Source: Poecilobothrus nobilitatus (taxonomy: Eukaryota > Arthropoda > Insecta > Diptera > Dolichopodidae). From it: 64,000 bases of DNA. The position numbers were made by a program, and so were the translations under genes. Of this stretch, positions 50,408-63,438 are shown piece by piece. The stretch's first letter is position 1, and each line of letters starts with the position of its first letter. The notes below the pieces were generated by a model, which saw only the letters and a list, made by a program, of their open reading frames with translations, did not search any database and had not been told where the DNA came from. The stretch covers positions 212,866,093 through 212,930,092 of the forward strand of contig OX352773.1 in the NCBI GenBank assembly GCA_947095535.1, given 5' to 3'.

Positions 50408-51362
50408 GTGTGTTCAAAATTGAGGTATTATTTTGCCGCCATTTTTTTTCTACCTGGAATTTTTATACGAGGTTTCTTTAGGTATATTCTAAATACATTC
50501 CGGCTAGTTAATATGGAACCTTACACGAAGGAACAACGTGTTTTTGTTATTACAACATTTTTTTTCAATTCGTTTCTTAGGCAATCGAAAAACGAGAAGA
50601 AAATGAGAATTTTTTTAACAAAATAATCTTCACCGACGAAGCTCATTTCCAGCTCAATGGCTACGTCAATAAACATAATTGCCGCATTTGGGGTGAAGAG
50701 AATCCAAGGGTTATCTTAGAGCAACCAGTACATCCACAAAAAGTTACGGTTTGGTGTGGTTTGTGGTCAGGAGGAATCATCGGACCATATTTTTTTGAAA
50801 ACGCAAATGGAAATGCGATTACGGTCAATGGAAATCGCTACAGGGAGATGATCCGAAGCTTTTTGTGGCGGGAAATTGATGATTTGGATGTAGAGAATAT
50901 GTGGTTTCAACAGGACGGTGCCACTTGCCACACAGCAAGAGAAACAATGGATCTTTTGAAGGAAAAGTTCGAAGATCGCATTATTTCTCGTAGAAGAGGA
51001 GTGATGTGGCCACCAAGATCGTGTTTTCGAATCGAATTTTTTCGAAAGATCGAATTTTTTTTTGTGGGGTTTTGTGAAATCGAAAGTGTACAGCAATAAT
51101 CCCACAACAATTCAAGAGCTTAAAAACAACATTATCGAGCAGATTTCAACCATTGAGAACAGTTTATTGAACAACGTGACTCAGAATTTTGGTAAAAGAT
51201 TGGAAGCCTGCCGAAGTAGTAGAGGGGGCCACTTGGCCGACATAATTTTTCATTATTAACCGGAACCTATTTGTAATAAATTAAAATAAAAATATATTTA
51301 ATATTTCAAAAAAAAAGTCTTTTTTTATTAAAATTAAAATGATACCTCAATTTTGAACACCC
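50408..51362 (+). mobile_element. Internally deleted, broken mariner-type (IS630-Tc1-mariner) element
   Basis: The inverted ends share 19 identical bases, GTGTTCAAAATTGAGGTAT at 50410-50428 and its complement at 51342-51360. TA follows at 51363, and CA (a probable mutated TA) precedes the left end. The transposase remains in pieces: an N-terminus MEPYTKEQRVFV from 50513, then a jump straight to the catalytic half. The first Asp (FTDEAHF, codon 50635) and second Asp (QQDGATCH, codon 50914) are intact and in frame. After WPPRSC (near 51020) about 30 bases are scrambled with a frame change, removing the third acidic residue; WGFVKSKVY to GGHLADIIF follows, with a stop at 51257. Family spacing would suggest a DD41D-type element. 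Non-functional. Confidence 0.85.
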
Positions 51363-52496
51363 TATGGGTGTTCCTATGGGTATTACCCTATATGGGTAAA
51401 GGGTATTATCCTATATGGGTAAAGAATGTATACATTCATTGTACATGTATACATTTTTGTAGACTTTATTAGTTTTGTAAACTTTATTTATATTAAGTTG
51501 ACCCTCTTTCTATTAACTTTACTCAATGGTTAAATTAGTAGTTTTAGCAATTGTTTGCATTTAAAACTAAGACCTTTGTTAGACAAATAAATATATTTAA
51601 ATTAATTTTAAAATAAAATTAGTTTAGAATGAAAAAAGTTATAAACAAAGAAAATCAAACTAACAAATATTCAACATTATTGCAAAAGAATTTTACTTCA
51701 TGCTATATAACTCATAATCTAAATTAATAAAATGAAATTATGGCCGATTATTACAGCAATTCTGGGTATATTATGAAAACTGCCTATAAAATTTGTGTGT
51801 GTAAAATTACTGTCAAATATCTATGCAAAATGCAAAAATGCAAAAAATTATAAATTATCTAAAAGGACATGAAAAAGAATTTTGATCCTTTTAATTCATT
51901 ATAACTATTTTTATGTACATATTTACTTATATATCTCTATTGTAACATAAACTTATACATTTTTTTCTATGCAAAATTTCGTTCCAAATTAGTATATTCT
52001 GTTTAAAAAAAAATTATAATATTATATTGTGATTATAATTACTTAATTGAAATAATAATTTTGAGAAATTTTATGAAGTGCATTGGAATTTGACATACAT
52101 TTTTTACCCCATACTTTTAACTTTTAAGTAAGTTAGAATTTTAATTAAATTTAAATATTTTTTTAGTAAACATTTTTTTCCACCCAATTTAATTTTTATA
52201 AAAGAATTTAAAAATTTTTGTTTTTGTTTAAATTTTGTTCTGTTATAAAATAATTAAAATATTTTTCATGTTATAGAAATTGTTGGATGAACATTGTAAA
52301 AAAAAAAACAACAAAAAAGACACTATAGAGGAGTGAAACCAGTACGACCTCTCTATGAGTGTGTGTGACTTTAACCCACTAAACACCATCTTCCATTTTT
52401 TGACCAAATAATATGTTATACGACCTTTAGTACTCATGTATTGCCTGGTCAAAAGATGTTGAGTTAGGGAATTTAAAATTGGCAGACATATTGTTA
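51363..52496. other. Intron 12; one low-copy repeat line
   Basis: AT-rich. 52370-52460 (TTTAACCCACTAAACACC, GACCTTTAGTACTC) is related to 27010-27090. No gene is seen. Confidence 0.5.
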
Positions 52497-52565
52497 ACAA
52501 AGTTGTTTATATTCACCATTAATCTTTGCACATTGTAAATGTAATCATCACGAATTCTAGGGACC
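52497..52565. repeat. Dispersed 65-base repeat, copy 2
   Basis: Matches 50039-50107 (ATTCACCATTAATCTTTGC, ATCACGAATTCTAGGG), then diverges into GCGCATTTGCGATGTTCG. Direct orientation. Confidence 0.75.
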
Positions 52566-55500
52566 ACATGAGGTGGGAGATTTGCGCATTTGCGATGTTC
52601 GTACTACAAAAGAAATTTCCATTATCCATACGGATATCCAGTTATTACCCTTTTCTGCTTTCTTGCTTTAGCAGTATTAACATTTTGCATAGCTTTACTT
52701 CGTTGCTACAATAAGTAAAAGGAACTACTTTTCTTCAAGTCCCTCAATGTTGTCTCGTAATTTGTATAGATATCTCAATAAATTGCTTAATAGCAAATCT
52801 TTAACATATTAAAGAAATGCTTAAATAAAGTAGTCATAATTGCTTTCTAAAGCGTACGTCAATTTTTTAATGTAAATAAGTTAAACGAGTAACACCACAT
52901 TATAATATGCTCAAGGGTGAACTAATTTTTCGAAAAATTACATATTATAAAAGATTTTACAAAAATCCTTTTGATTTATTTTTATATCTCACAGAATATG
53001 ATTTTTGTAGAATTTCAATTATGTATAAGACCAATCTAAAAATCGAAATTTCTCTTTATGTATCGAAAAATCGAAAAATGTAAAAGTTTAAATTCGGGGT
53101 TGACTTGGCATAATTCAACACTATATTTACCTACTCAAGAGTCGAATATTTTTGAAGGACGAAAGTGTCATAAAAATAAATATTATCATTTATGGTTAAT
53201 TAAATTATCTTTTTGATATACGAAGTGTATGTAGAATTTAGTAAACTTCCTAATTATAAGCGATAAGCCATAGGACGACATTCACATTTGTTTCATTTCT
53301 TATGAATTACTATTTGAGGACATTTCCCAAAACTAAAGAATCAGATTTTATTATATTCGTCTATTTTTTAAGATAATATTATTTTTTCTTAGAAAACTAG
53401 TTTTACTTATTATTAAAAGACTGACATAGCTATATTTTCATAATTAAAACAGGATATTCCTTGAAAATTTCGTCCCCGTTAAAAAAATTTAGTTATATTT
53501 ATATATAATTGAATAGAAAATAGATGATTTTAAATTATATGAAATAATATCTATCCTTATGATGATTTTTTGTTTCAAATATTTGAGTAATCATTAATAA
53601 TTTATAATTTCCTCAACTATTAAATGGTAACCAAACAAAAGAATGTTCAAACGAGACTAAGTTGTACTCTAAATTATCTACTCTTTTATTTTGAATTAAC
53701 TCAAGTCCTTTATATATATTTTTAGCGAACTTTAATAATCATGTACATACTTAATAACAGATAAATTGAATTATTAAATTCTTATAATTATTCTTTATAA
53801 TTATGTAATTTTAAGTATTTTGATTTTTCTCATTTCCTCTTTATCCTAGAAAAATATTTTCTCGAAACAAAAAAAATGTTCCCGCCAAAATATTTTTTGT
53901 TTTTCACTGATTTTTTATTTACACATACTCTCAATAGATTCATATTGAATCATTTTTCTTATCGTACCTATACATAATGTACGTATAATATGCGTTTGTG
54001 TGTATTTATTATTATGTATTAGTTATTATAACGGTTAATTTAAATGTATTGCAATGCAAAATCAGATTAGATTTTGCCATCACAAAAAAAAAAAAATCGA
54101 GAGAAAAAAGGAAATAAAATTGTAAATTTCCAGATTTTAATAAAAAGAAAATAAAATTAATAAAAAAAGGATAATACAACAACAAAAAAAAAAAAAACAC
54201 AGTAAGTTGAATAAGTGTTGAATAAAATTTATTATAAAGAATGTATATTGAAGTTGCAAGGGTATATCTGGAATTGATATTTTATGAAATTTATTACAAT
54301 ACAAAATAGGTAGAGAAAATGATTTTTTTTTAAGTTTTCCAAGTTTTATTATATCGCACTTGGTATATTAAGAGAAATCAAGGACATTAAAAGAGGTTGA
54401 ATTGTAAAATAAATAAAAACAAAAAAAAAACAGAATATGCACTTAATTAAAAAATTTTTTTCTTCAAAACAGAAAAATATTAAATTTGAAATTTTTCCAA
54501 TTGCTTTAATAAATAGGAATTTTTATTTTGAGTTCAATGCAGTTTAATTTACAGGATTATTTTTTTTTTTACAAGTTTAGTGATAATTATAAATATCTTC
54601 TAACCTAGTTATAGAGGAGGGAAAGAAAATTTTAGGACAAGGATACATACATTTTTAATTGGAGAATGCGATAGCGAGGAAACAATAAATCGGTCTATTA
54701 TACTATTTTGATATCAGTGGCGAAATCGCGAAGTCACAAGTCAGAACAGTTACAACATGCAATAATGTATAATATCTTCCTGCATAAAGTAATAATTAAG
54801 GGTAGCTTCATTCTTGCAGCTATTATTCTATGTAATATATTTTCAGAAATAGCTCGCTTTGTATGTCATGACATTTTCAATTATGATCTATTATGAATCT
54901 CAATTGTATTGTGTAGTTTTATAGTTATAGGCATTTTTTATTCCTATTTGATTTATGTCAGTCATCAGTTTCAAAATAATATGATTTTGAAAAATATATA
55001 ATTATGGGTTTTGTTATTTACTACAGGTTAGAACATAGTATAGATTTAATAAGGATCAAAGCTTATTAAAATTATTAAGTATCAGTTCTATTTTTTATAT
55101 AATAGCGTAAATTGTTTCCATTACCTTCTTTTTTGCATTACCAAACAAAGAAAAAAATGTTAAATATATATATATATATATATAAAAATTTGTATTTAAG
55201 GTTAAAGTTTAATTGTAAGGGTTGTGTTACATATTTACTTTTCCTCTAAAATATATTTATAGAATTAAGGAAGTAACGTTACATTATGTACTTATTTATG
55301 TGCCATTAAATGCATTTTCTCAAATTAAAATTTTAAGTGCTAAAATATTAGGTATACTTTATTCAAATATATCTACTATATATATTACTATATTTGATTA
55401 AATACAGGATGTTACAGGAATATGAGTTGTTAACATAATATATTGGTGAAGTTTAGATATTGAAATGAAAATAATAAAAAATAATATTGCAACCAACCAA

Positions 55501-56279
55501 AAATTTGAAGATCACACATTTAGTAAAACTGATAAAAGCGGTTATGAATTAATAAAAGTCTCAACTATCTAACGAAATATGTATATAGCATTACGAGTAA
55601 CTATAAGACCTTCCAGGATTGTTAAAATAATAGAAAAAATGTTAAAAATCTATACATAGATTACAGACTGTAAATGTTGTGTAATACCTGACTAGCTGTA
55701 TGTCAATAATAGATAAAATTTTGTTATAAAATTTTCTTTACTTGTGAAACATACTGTATATACATTTCTACATACATGTATTCAGGTATTATATATAATT
55801 TTTAACTACCTATACATAAAATTTTTACGTAATTTTCAACCACATAAATGCATTTTATTGTAATTCTGTCGTGTTTATATCACCAGAGCTTATAATAAAG
55901 TGTGGTACAAAATAAGTTTTTCCTTCATGAAAGTCTAATATTCAGATAATATTTTTTTTATTCTTCATTTTTTCTTTGTTTTATATCCTTTTTAAAACAA
56001 GAAAGGAAACAAATTTTCATAATATAATTGTGAGCGAGTTGTTTTTGAATGAATACGAAATAAAAATTCAGGACTATTTAATAATTATTTACATGAGTTT
56101 TTTTTTTTAATTAAAAAAATGTATAAACCTGAAAAATATAATACAAAGATAAAAAATGGTTTTGGTACCTTTTTCATATCCGTTGTGTTTTTGTTTTTTT
56201 TTGTGAAGAAAATATTTTTTCTCTTTGAAAATTTTATTATTACTTTTTTTAATTTTTTACATTTTCGGTCTATTACTTG
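52566..56279. other. Intron 12; nothing seen
   Basis: AT-rich, with an (AT)n run near 55162-55182 and many homopolymers. Open frames are short and low-complexity. Confidence 0.5.
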
Positions 56280-56392
56280 TTAAGAAAAATACATTAGTCA
56301 CAATATTTGCTGTCCTTTTCTTGGTTACTAGCTGTTTAAGAAAACTACATTAGTCACAATATTTGCTGTCTTTTTCTGGAAAAGTAACTTTA
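56280..56392. repeat. 56-base tandem duplication
   Basis: TTAAGAAAAATACATTAGTC and ACAATATTTGCTGTCCTTTT at 56280 recur from 56336 with only a few changes. Confidence 0.85.
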
Positions 56393-56784
56393 GAATATTT
56401 TATTTCAATATTTTGTTTGTATTTTTATCTGCATTAATTTTACTGCAGAAATTTAATTAAATTTTTTTCTTTGTACTCATATAAAAATGTGATAATCATA
56501 TGAATTAACTAGTTATTGTTTTGGGATTGAAAGAGAAGGTTTGACCAATGATTTTATTTGTAGATATAATATTACTAAATAGAAAATCAGGACATTTTTT
56601 GTTTTAGCTTGAGTTCTAATTTGTATAGCCTTACACTCATCCTTAATATTTATAGTTATTTCCTTCCTGTTTTCCCTCTTACATTTACCTAAAAGTTCAT
56701 TAGTACAATGGATATAATGGAATCGGTTCGTAGTGTTTAGTTAAGGTGTAAAAAAAACCATAAAGTTTCTTACTCGAAAAGAGT

Positions 56785-57610
56785 TCCCCTACAATATCCC
56801 TACTCACAAAATCCAAACACAAAATCCAAGATCCAATCGAAACCACACAAAATCATAAAAACCAAACACGGCAAAATCCAAATCACAATCTCCGGCTGTT
56901 TCTAATAACTGCATTTATCTACAATATTTCACATTTCACATTGAATAAATTAAATAGTATTTATTTAAAATATTATATTACAACAAGGTATTTAAAATCG
57001 TGGAGGCTGTGAATATTATTAAAGTTTGATTTTGAAACCAACTATAAAATAAAATCCTTTTTTATGTACATATTTTAACAAGAAGGCATTCTAAATAGTG
57101 GGGCATTCAAACCTCAGCTAAACAAATTATTGGAATCCTGATTTTGTAACAAACTCTAAAATCCCTCCTAATTATTTTTTCTTACATACATATCTGAACT
57201 ACAAAGCTTTTAAAATAGTTGAGGCTGCTACCCCAAAACCTCCGATAAACAAATTATTGAAATCCTGATTTTGTAGTCAACTATAAAAACTCTGCTAAAC
57301 CTAATAAATTATTCTGTAAAAGGCTTATAATCATGATTGTGTAATCAACTATAAGGTGCCTAATAATTATTTTTGTACATGTATATTTCAATTACACAAC
57401 ATTCAAAATAATGAGGAGTATCACCTCCAAAATGCGGTCTCACATTTGGATCTATGTAAGTTAAGATTTTGTTATGTTTCGATTATGTGGTATTTGGTTT
57501 ATACTAATGTTTGAATTATATGCTTTTTGGATTTTATGAATTTCTGAAAATAAAAAATGTTTTGATTTTAAGAATTGGGATTTTGTAGCATTACCCTCAA
57601 AAAGTTGTAA
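56785..57610. mobile_element. Foldback-like element FB3
   Basis: The left arm (56806-56890) repeats CAAAATCCAAAC or ACAAAATCC variants about six times. The right arm (57475-57595) carries the complements (TTTGGATTTTATG, GGGATTTTGTAG, GATTATGTGGTATTTGG). The interior units (AAACCTCAGCTAAACAAATT at 57108, AAACCTCCGATAAACAAATT at 57237; ATCCTGATTTTGTA after each) match those in FB2. No coding is visible. Confidence 0.5.
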
Positions 57611-60600
57611 AGAAGTAAACTTAAACTTGTAAGTAAAGTTAATTAACTTAAAAACAATTTAATTTGCGTTTATCACAGACAGATAAATTATGCGAGAGTG
57701 AAAAAATCTACTAGCGCTATTAGATTTAGCGGCAACCATAGTACCGTTTATTATTGCTATAATATCAATTGTTAATTTATTATTCATATAACAAGCTTCG
57801 ATCCCATAATTCTGGAACCATATTTTAAATATAATTTATGTATTATGTATTACAACAAAATTTTATTGTTTGTAATACACTTCAAAATTATTTTTCAATT
57901 GAAGCATTTTTTCGTGATTTAATGGGAAAGTGAAGGACTTTTTTGTGATTTTATTCTTAATGTTTAAGAAAGAAAATATTTTTCATTTTTAGAGAAGTTT
58001 TTCTATGCTTTTAATTTTTAATTTTACAATTTTTTATGATCCTGAGTCACAAAAAAAAAATTATTTTCGCTAAGTAAACATTTAAAAGAAGGTATCTAAA
58101 AAAACAAAAAAGTATTAAAAAAAGAAAGTAAACATTTTGGATTTAATCAGCTGGAAATATTGAATAAAAAAAAATGCACACCTTTTTTATAAGTCTTGCA
58201 AAATAAAAAGAATTTTTTTTTTATTTATAATAAAAAAATATAATCCTTAAACAGTTTTTCTACTTTGAAGGATTAGAGCTTCAAAAAATGATTATTAGTT
58301 TGTTTATTAGATCTATTCAACTGTTAGCCAGATGTATTCCTCTGTGAAAATTCTTTCTGTCTCTAAGAATTTTTATTACCAGTGATTTCATACGAAGAAA
58401 TTGATATTTTCTGCTGTGTAATGGAAGTTTCTTTTTTTTATGTAGCTCTACCTAATATACTGAGCCATTTAGTAGAATTCGCTTTAAAAATCTTTAGTTT
58501 TCAGGGCTACACTGGAATCATTTTGTATAATTGAAATCTAATAGTAATCATCATTCCTATTTAAAGTTTCTAAGATATAAAGAGACAGGGTATAGAATAT
58601 CCTAGAAGAGAATACAATGAAAAATTCTCATAACATATTTATTTTTAGATTTTCATTACCACATTGTATTCTTCAGTACCGTATCCCAATTCTAAAATTT
58701 GATGTTAGTTAAGTTTTATTTTGTTAAGTTAAGTTTTATTTTCGAAAAATGAAATTTAAGATTCTTTTAGACGAGCTAACAAATAAATAGATTGAAGAGA
58801 ATTTCATGACATTTTTTTAATAACTTTTACTATTTTTTTTTTTTTTTTTTAATTTTAATCATTTTATTAGTCTATCATTATTTGTATTTATATTTTGTCT
58901 GTAGTTGTAGTTTTATTAGAAAATGAAAATATCAAAGAAATGGATTCTTTCTCATTAACTGTTTACTTTAGGAAATTTTAGTCCTTGTATTTTTATCTTA
59001 TTGTTTTGCTTTTTTCTTTTTTTTTTTTTTTTGATGATAATATTTTTAATCACGAAATAATGGAAAACAGGGAAAAATTTAAAATAAAAGTAGAATGTAA
59101 TAAAAATTAGGTATTTAAATGATGCTAGAGGTAAGAAAACAATAAAAAAGAAATTATAATTATCAATTTTAAAGTACATATATATAATAAGTTTTCTTTA
59201 TTGATCCTTGTATTAGTACAAAATTCAATTCATTGCATACTATATCACATGTAGTATATGTTTTATTAGATGTGTTTTTATATTCGAAAATTATTGTGTA
59301 TTTATATTCGAAAATATAATAAAATTCAAAGGATTCAGTTTTTTTTTCTAAAATAAATTATTTCTGGTTTAATTTTGATGTGCTTTTGAATGTCAAGGGA
59401 ATCTAAGTAGTTTTTAATAGTGTTTAATGATATGTAGAACTGCATATAATAAATGAAAATGCTTAAATTGATTACCTTTAAAATACAATTAACATACAAG
59501 ATATCTTAGTTTCCAAATGATAGAAATTTTAAAATACTATTAAAAAAGGATACATATCCAACAGGTTTTAATTTATAATAGATTTTGTGAAAATTAAAAG
59601 CCCATTAATAATTTTAGATTAAAAAGGGAATATAATATAAAATTTAACTTTTCAACAAAATTTAACTTTTTTTATGTATTAAAATGTTTTCATTTTTTAA
59701 ATTTAATTTTTACCTGTAATTTTTTTAAAAGCATATACAGAACGTAATAAAGAAATGTTTTTTGTTCATTTGGTGCAATATAATGAAATAATCATAAATT
59801 CTTCTTCTTTCGAGAAAAAATATAAAATATCTTCTTTTTTAACAAAAATTTTTTCACATATTTAATTTAAAAAAGTGAATTTCTATTTTATTATTTTAAA
59901 TATATGAAAAAATTAACTACAGTTATATTCAAAAGTACGTAATAACATTTTGCATTTTTACATGTTTATTGTAATCTATAGATTCTAGATGTGAAATACG
60001 AGATTTTTATTATTTGTAGAAGATTAAAGATTGGATAGCAACAACTGTATACATTTTTGGATTACTAAAGAGATCTATAAGGAATATAAATTATATTTTA
60101 ATAATATGGTAAATATTACTATAATCTTACATGATATGTACTGTTAAACTAACTAACCAACACACATCATATTAAGAAATTCGTCATTTTTACAATTTGT
60201 ATAGTACCGCTAACCTAAAAGTATGCAACTAATTTTTATTTTGCACAGAACAATATGACTTAAAAAGCCTTTGTAGTCGAAGGCTTTATTGATATGAGTG
60301 CTATTTTTTTCATTATAATATTAGAATAAAATTAGTTTCTTTCAAATTTGCGTAGTGGCTTAAATAGTGTTTGGTAGCTGATTATTTTAACGTTGATTAT
60401 GTAAAAGAGTTTTTTGAGCTGTCATAAAGGAAATTATTTCCTTTTGAAAATGTATATTTTATATGTTCAAATTACAATGTATAAAACTGCTTTTTATCTT
60501 ACATGGAAGTGGAACAAGTGGAAATGGAAGGAAGTGGAAGTGGTTATAGTGGTTTTGCCGAATTCTTTTAATATTCATTAATTACAAGAATAAAACAGTT

Positions 60601-63234
60601 TTATTTTTTTTGCATACATATGTAGTTTTAATGTAATATATATTATATAAATATATATGTATATGTTGGTTGGCAATGTACGTGATAAAATAAATAGGAT
60701 TCAATATGCATGCATTGCAGCATTTAAAAAATATTTCTGCAATAAAATTTTTCTATTTTACCTTTTGCAATATTATAGTATAGGTATATTATTTAATAAA
60801 AATTAAAGCTTAAATATTTTTATTTATATGAAATTATATGTGTGTTATATATGAAATTATATATACATAATATTTAATGTGTATATAAATAATTATTGTT
60901 ATTCATTTTGTGTATGGAATATAATAGCCTTGAATTTTTGTTTTTTTTTTCCTGGCAATCATCCATTCATTATTTTGTATTATACATTCATATGATGAAT
61001 CCCAACTACACTCCTATGTTTTTGTTTTTTTTTAATAATAGAGAGAAAGTTTCTTTTCAGAATTAAGTATGGTTATTTGGCACGTGTATATTAGCCAAAA
61101 CATTTAAATTCATCGAGGTATTTTTAAGTTATTTTTTGTTTTTAATTGCCATTCTGATGCAGTTTTATATCCTGTATGTATAAAAATAACCTTAAATTAA
61201 AATCTATATAAAATGAATGAACAGCACTATTTAAATATAAAATTTCAGATATTTAATATACTTTAAGTGTAATGTATAAAAACAAACTAATTAGAACTTT
61301 GTATTAATATTTTCTGGTTTCTTTTCCAAAATTTGAAATACGATTTTTTCTATAATTTTATTTTTGTTTTTAGATATTTTCTATAATTTTGTATTTTTTT
61401 TCAATTTTCAGTTAATTATAACATTGAACGAGAATTCCAATTTAATTAAAAGGCATATGCATTTTTTATTCAGTTCCTAGTAATCCAGTTTTATTATTTA
61501 TAGTCTTTTTTTTATAAAGCTGATGATGTGCTATTAAGCAAATTGAGATAATTCAATTCTGATCTAAACAATTTCAGAGCCAATAATTCCCTATTCGCGG
61601 AAAAATATCATTCAAATTTCATGAAATGATTTTCAGTCTACTCATGCCAGTGTTACGAATGTGTTACTGTGACAATTTAAAAATGAACCCAATATTATAA
61701 TAAGTTATTCTATCAAGTATTAATCAACAGCCATGTGCATTTATGTATTTTATACTCAAAGTTTTTTTTACTTATTATTTTATTCCTTTGAAACTTTTAC
61801 ATACCGTTACACAACAAAACGAAAAAAAAAACAAATATCCGTTGCATGCTTTCACCAAAACAAAACAAGAAAAGAAGAAATAATAGAAAAAACCACAAGA
61901 AAAATTTCAAAGTTAAAATATATTTATTTTATAAAGGCCAACATAATATAAAAGAGAAAACCACCAACTGATAAAGAAAAATCAAACACCAATACAACAA
62001 TATATTACTAAATAATGCTTATACGTAATGATATATATATAAATATATGTGACTAAATGTATATATCGACATAATATATATTCAAAACTTTTCCTTTTCA
62101 TTTTTCTATACTTTGTAATATTTAAAAGTAAAATTGCTTTTAAAGAAACTTAAAAACGATAAATAAGGTTACCATATGTATTTTATTTTTAAAAGAATTA
62201 GCTTTTAATCAGGACTTTTAGAGATTATTTTTAAAGAATTTTTTTTTTGAAGAAAGACGTATTTATGTACAAATCGTTGAGATGAATTAAAAATACAATC
62301 GTGTTAAGGTAAAATAAGAAAGAAAATGTTACGGTGAAAAATATACAAATATTTTATTTTATAGTAGAAACTTTATAAAACATTACAGCATAAACTTTAT
62401 AAAACCATATCAAAAGCAAATTATCGTTTACATCAGATTTAGCTATGACACTATTTTTGGCAAAAAATTTTTAAACAGGCATATTTTAAAAAAGCTTGTA
62501 CAAGATATTTTGCATCCAAATTTGCACTATAATTATTCCTAACATTTTCTTTTGAACGGAAGTAAAATATCTTTTAAAATTTTAAATTTCTGACTGGATA
62601 AAGAAAGTCTAAAATGCCGGTTTTACATGTAATTTTCTATTAAAAAACTAAAGAATGTTCTGATTTTCTTCTTCTTTTTCTTCAATATCAAGAATATTTT
62701 CTTCTTTTTCAAGAAATATCATTTAGCACTTCTTTTTCAAGAATATCATCATTCATAAAAAATAATCGTTATTTTTAAACATATCATAATTTATTAGTAT
62801 CTGGTATTCTTAATTTACCAGAAATAAACTTTAATACTTTTTTCCCATCTGTTTAGAGTTTTCTATAATACATTTTAAATACATCTATAATACCAATAAA
62901 TATATACATTATATATACATTCATATACGTATATAAAAATGCAAATACAAATAAAAATTAAAACCAACAAAAATATTTATATGAAAAAGCCGCTGCTCAG
63001 CTGATATCCTTTATTTGTGTTTGTTTTCCTTTTTTTTTGTTTTTCATGCAAAAGTTTTATTTGTTTTCAACTAATACATTGACAAATTTATTTTGGTTTT
63101 ATGGTTATTTATATATTAAAAAAAAAAAAGCTTTTTTGTTTTAAATTTTTTTTTTTGTATTATTTTTCGGTGAAAGTCCTGCTTATTTATTTTCTTTTAA
63201 ATTATGTTTTGTTTGTTTTTTTGTTTTTAATAAG
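57611..63234. other. Intron 12, 3' part; nothing supported
   Basis: AT-rich throughout. Minor structures: a purine-rich GGAAGTGG-type repeat at 60506-60552 and a CT-rich TTCTTCTTT tract at 62665-62745. No gene is seen. Confidence 0.5.
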
Positions 63235-63314
63235 AACCGGTATCAGACCTTTCCGATGAATTGAAATTAACGCAAAAACAAAAAAAAAAAAAAGCAATGA
63301 GCGAAAAACATTGA
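63235..63314 (+). CDS. Dys: Candidate Dys exon, possibly alternative terminal exon
   Basis: After a T-rich tract and TTTTTAATAAG, the sequence opens in the phase required by exon 12 (G|AA). It reads EPVSDLSDELKLTQKQ, then a Lys run from a 14-base A tract (63280-63293), then AMSEKH and TGA at 63312. The first 16 residues are acidic, helical and of good complexity, unlike the surroundings. If terminal, it would make a protein without the WW/ZZ end. If the A tract has a sequencing indel, the exon could instead run to a donor-like GTGAAT at 63316. It could also be chance. Confidence 0.4.
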
Positions 63315-63393
63315 AGTGAATTATAATATACACGAATAACTGTACTGTTTAACAGTAACGGTGTATTATAAAAAAAAAAAACAATATGCACAC

Positions 63394-63438
<45 letters not shown>

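Larger units (their letters stand above)
35920..63234 (+). other. Dys intron 12 (at least 27 kb), rich in repeats
   Basis: Starts GTAAGT. It holds family A copies (36.3 and 46.5 kb), foldback-like FB2 and FB3, the SINE C copy at 41 kb, the mariner-type element at 50.4 kb and the non-LTR end at 44.2 kb. No exon between 35920 and 63234 could be supported. Its right limit depends on whether the candidate exon at 63235 is real. Confidence 0.6.
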
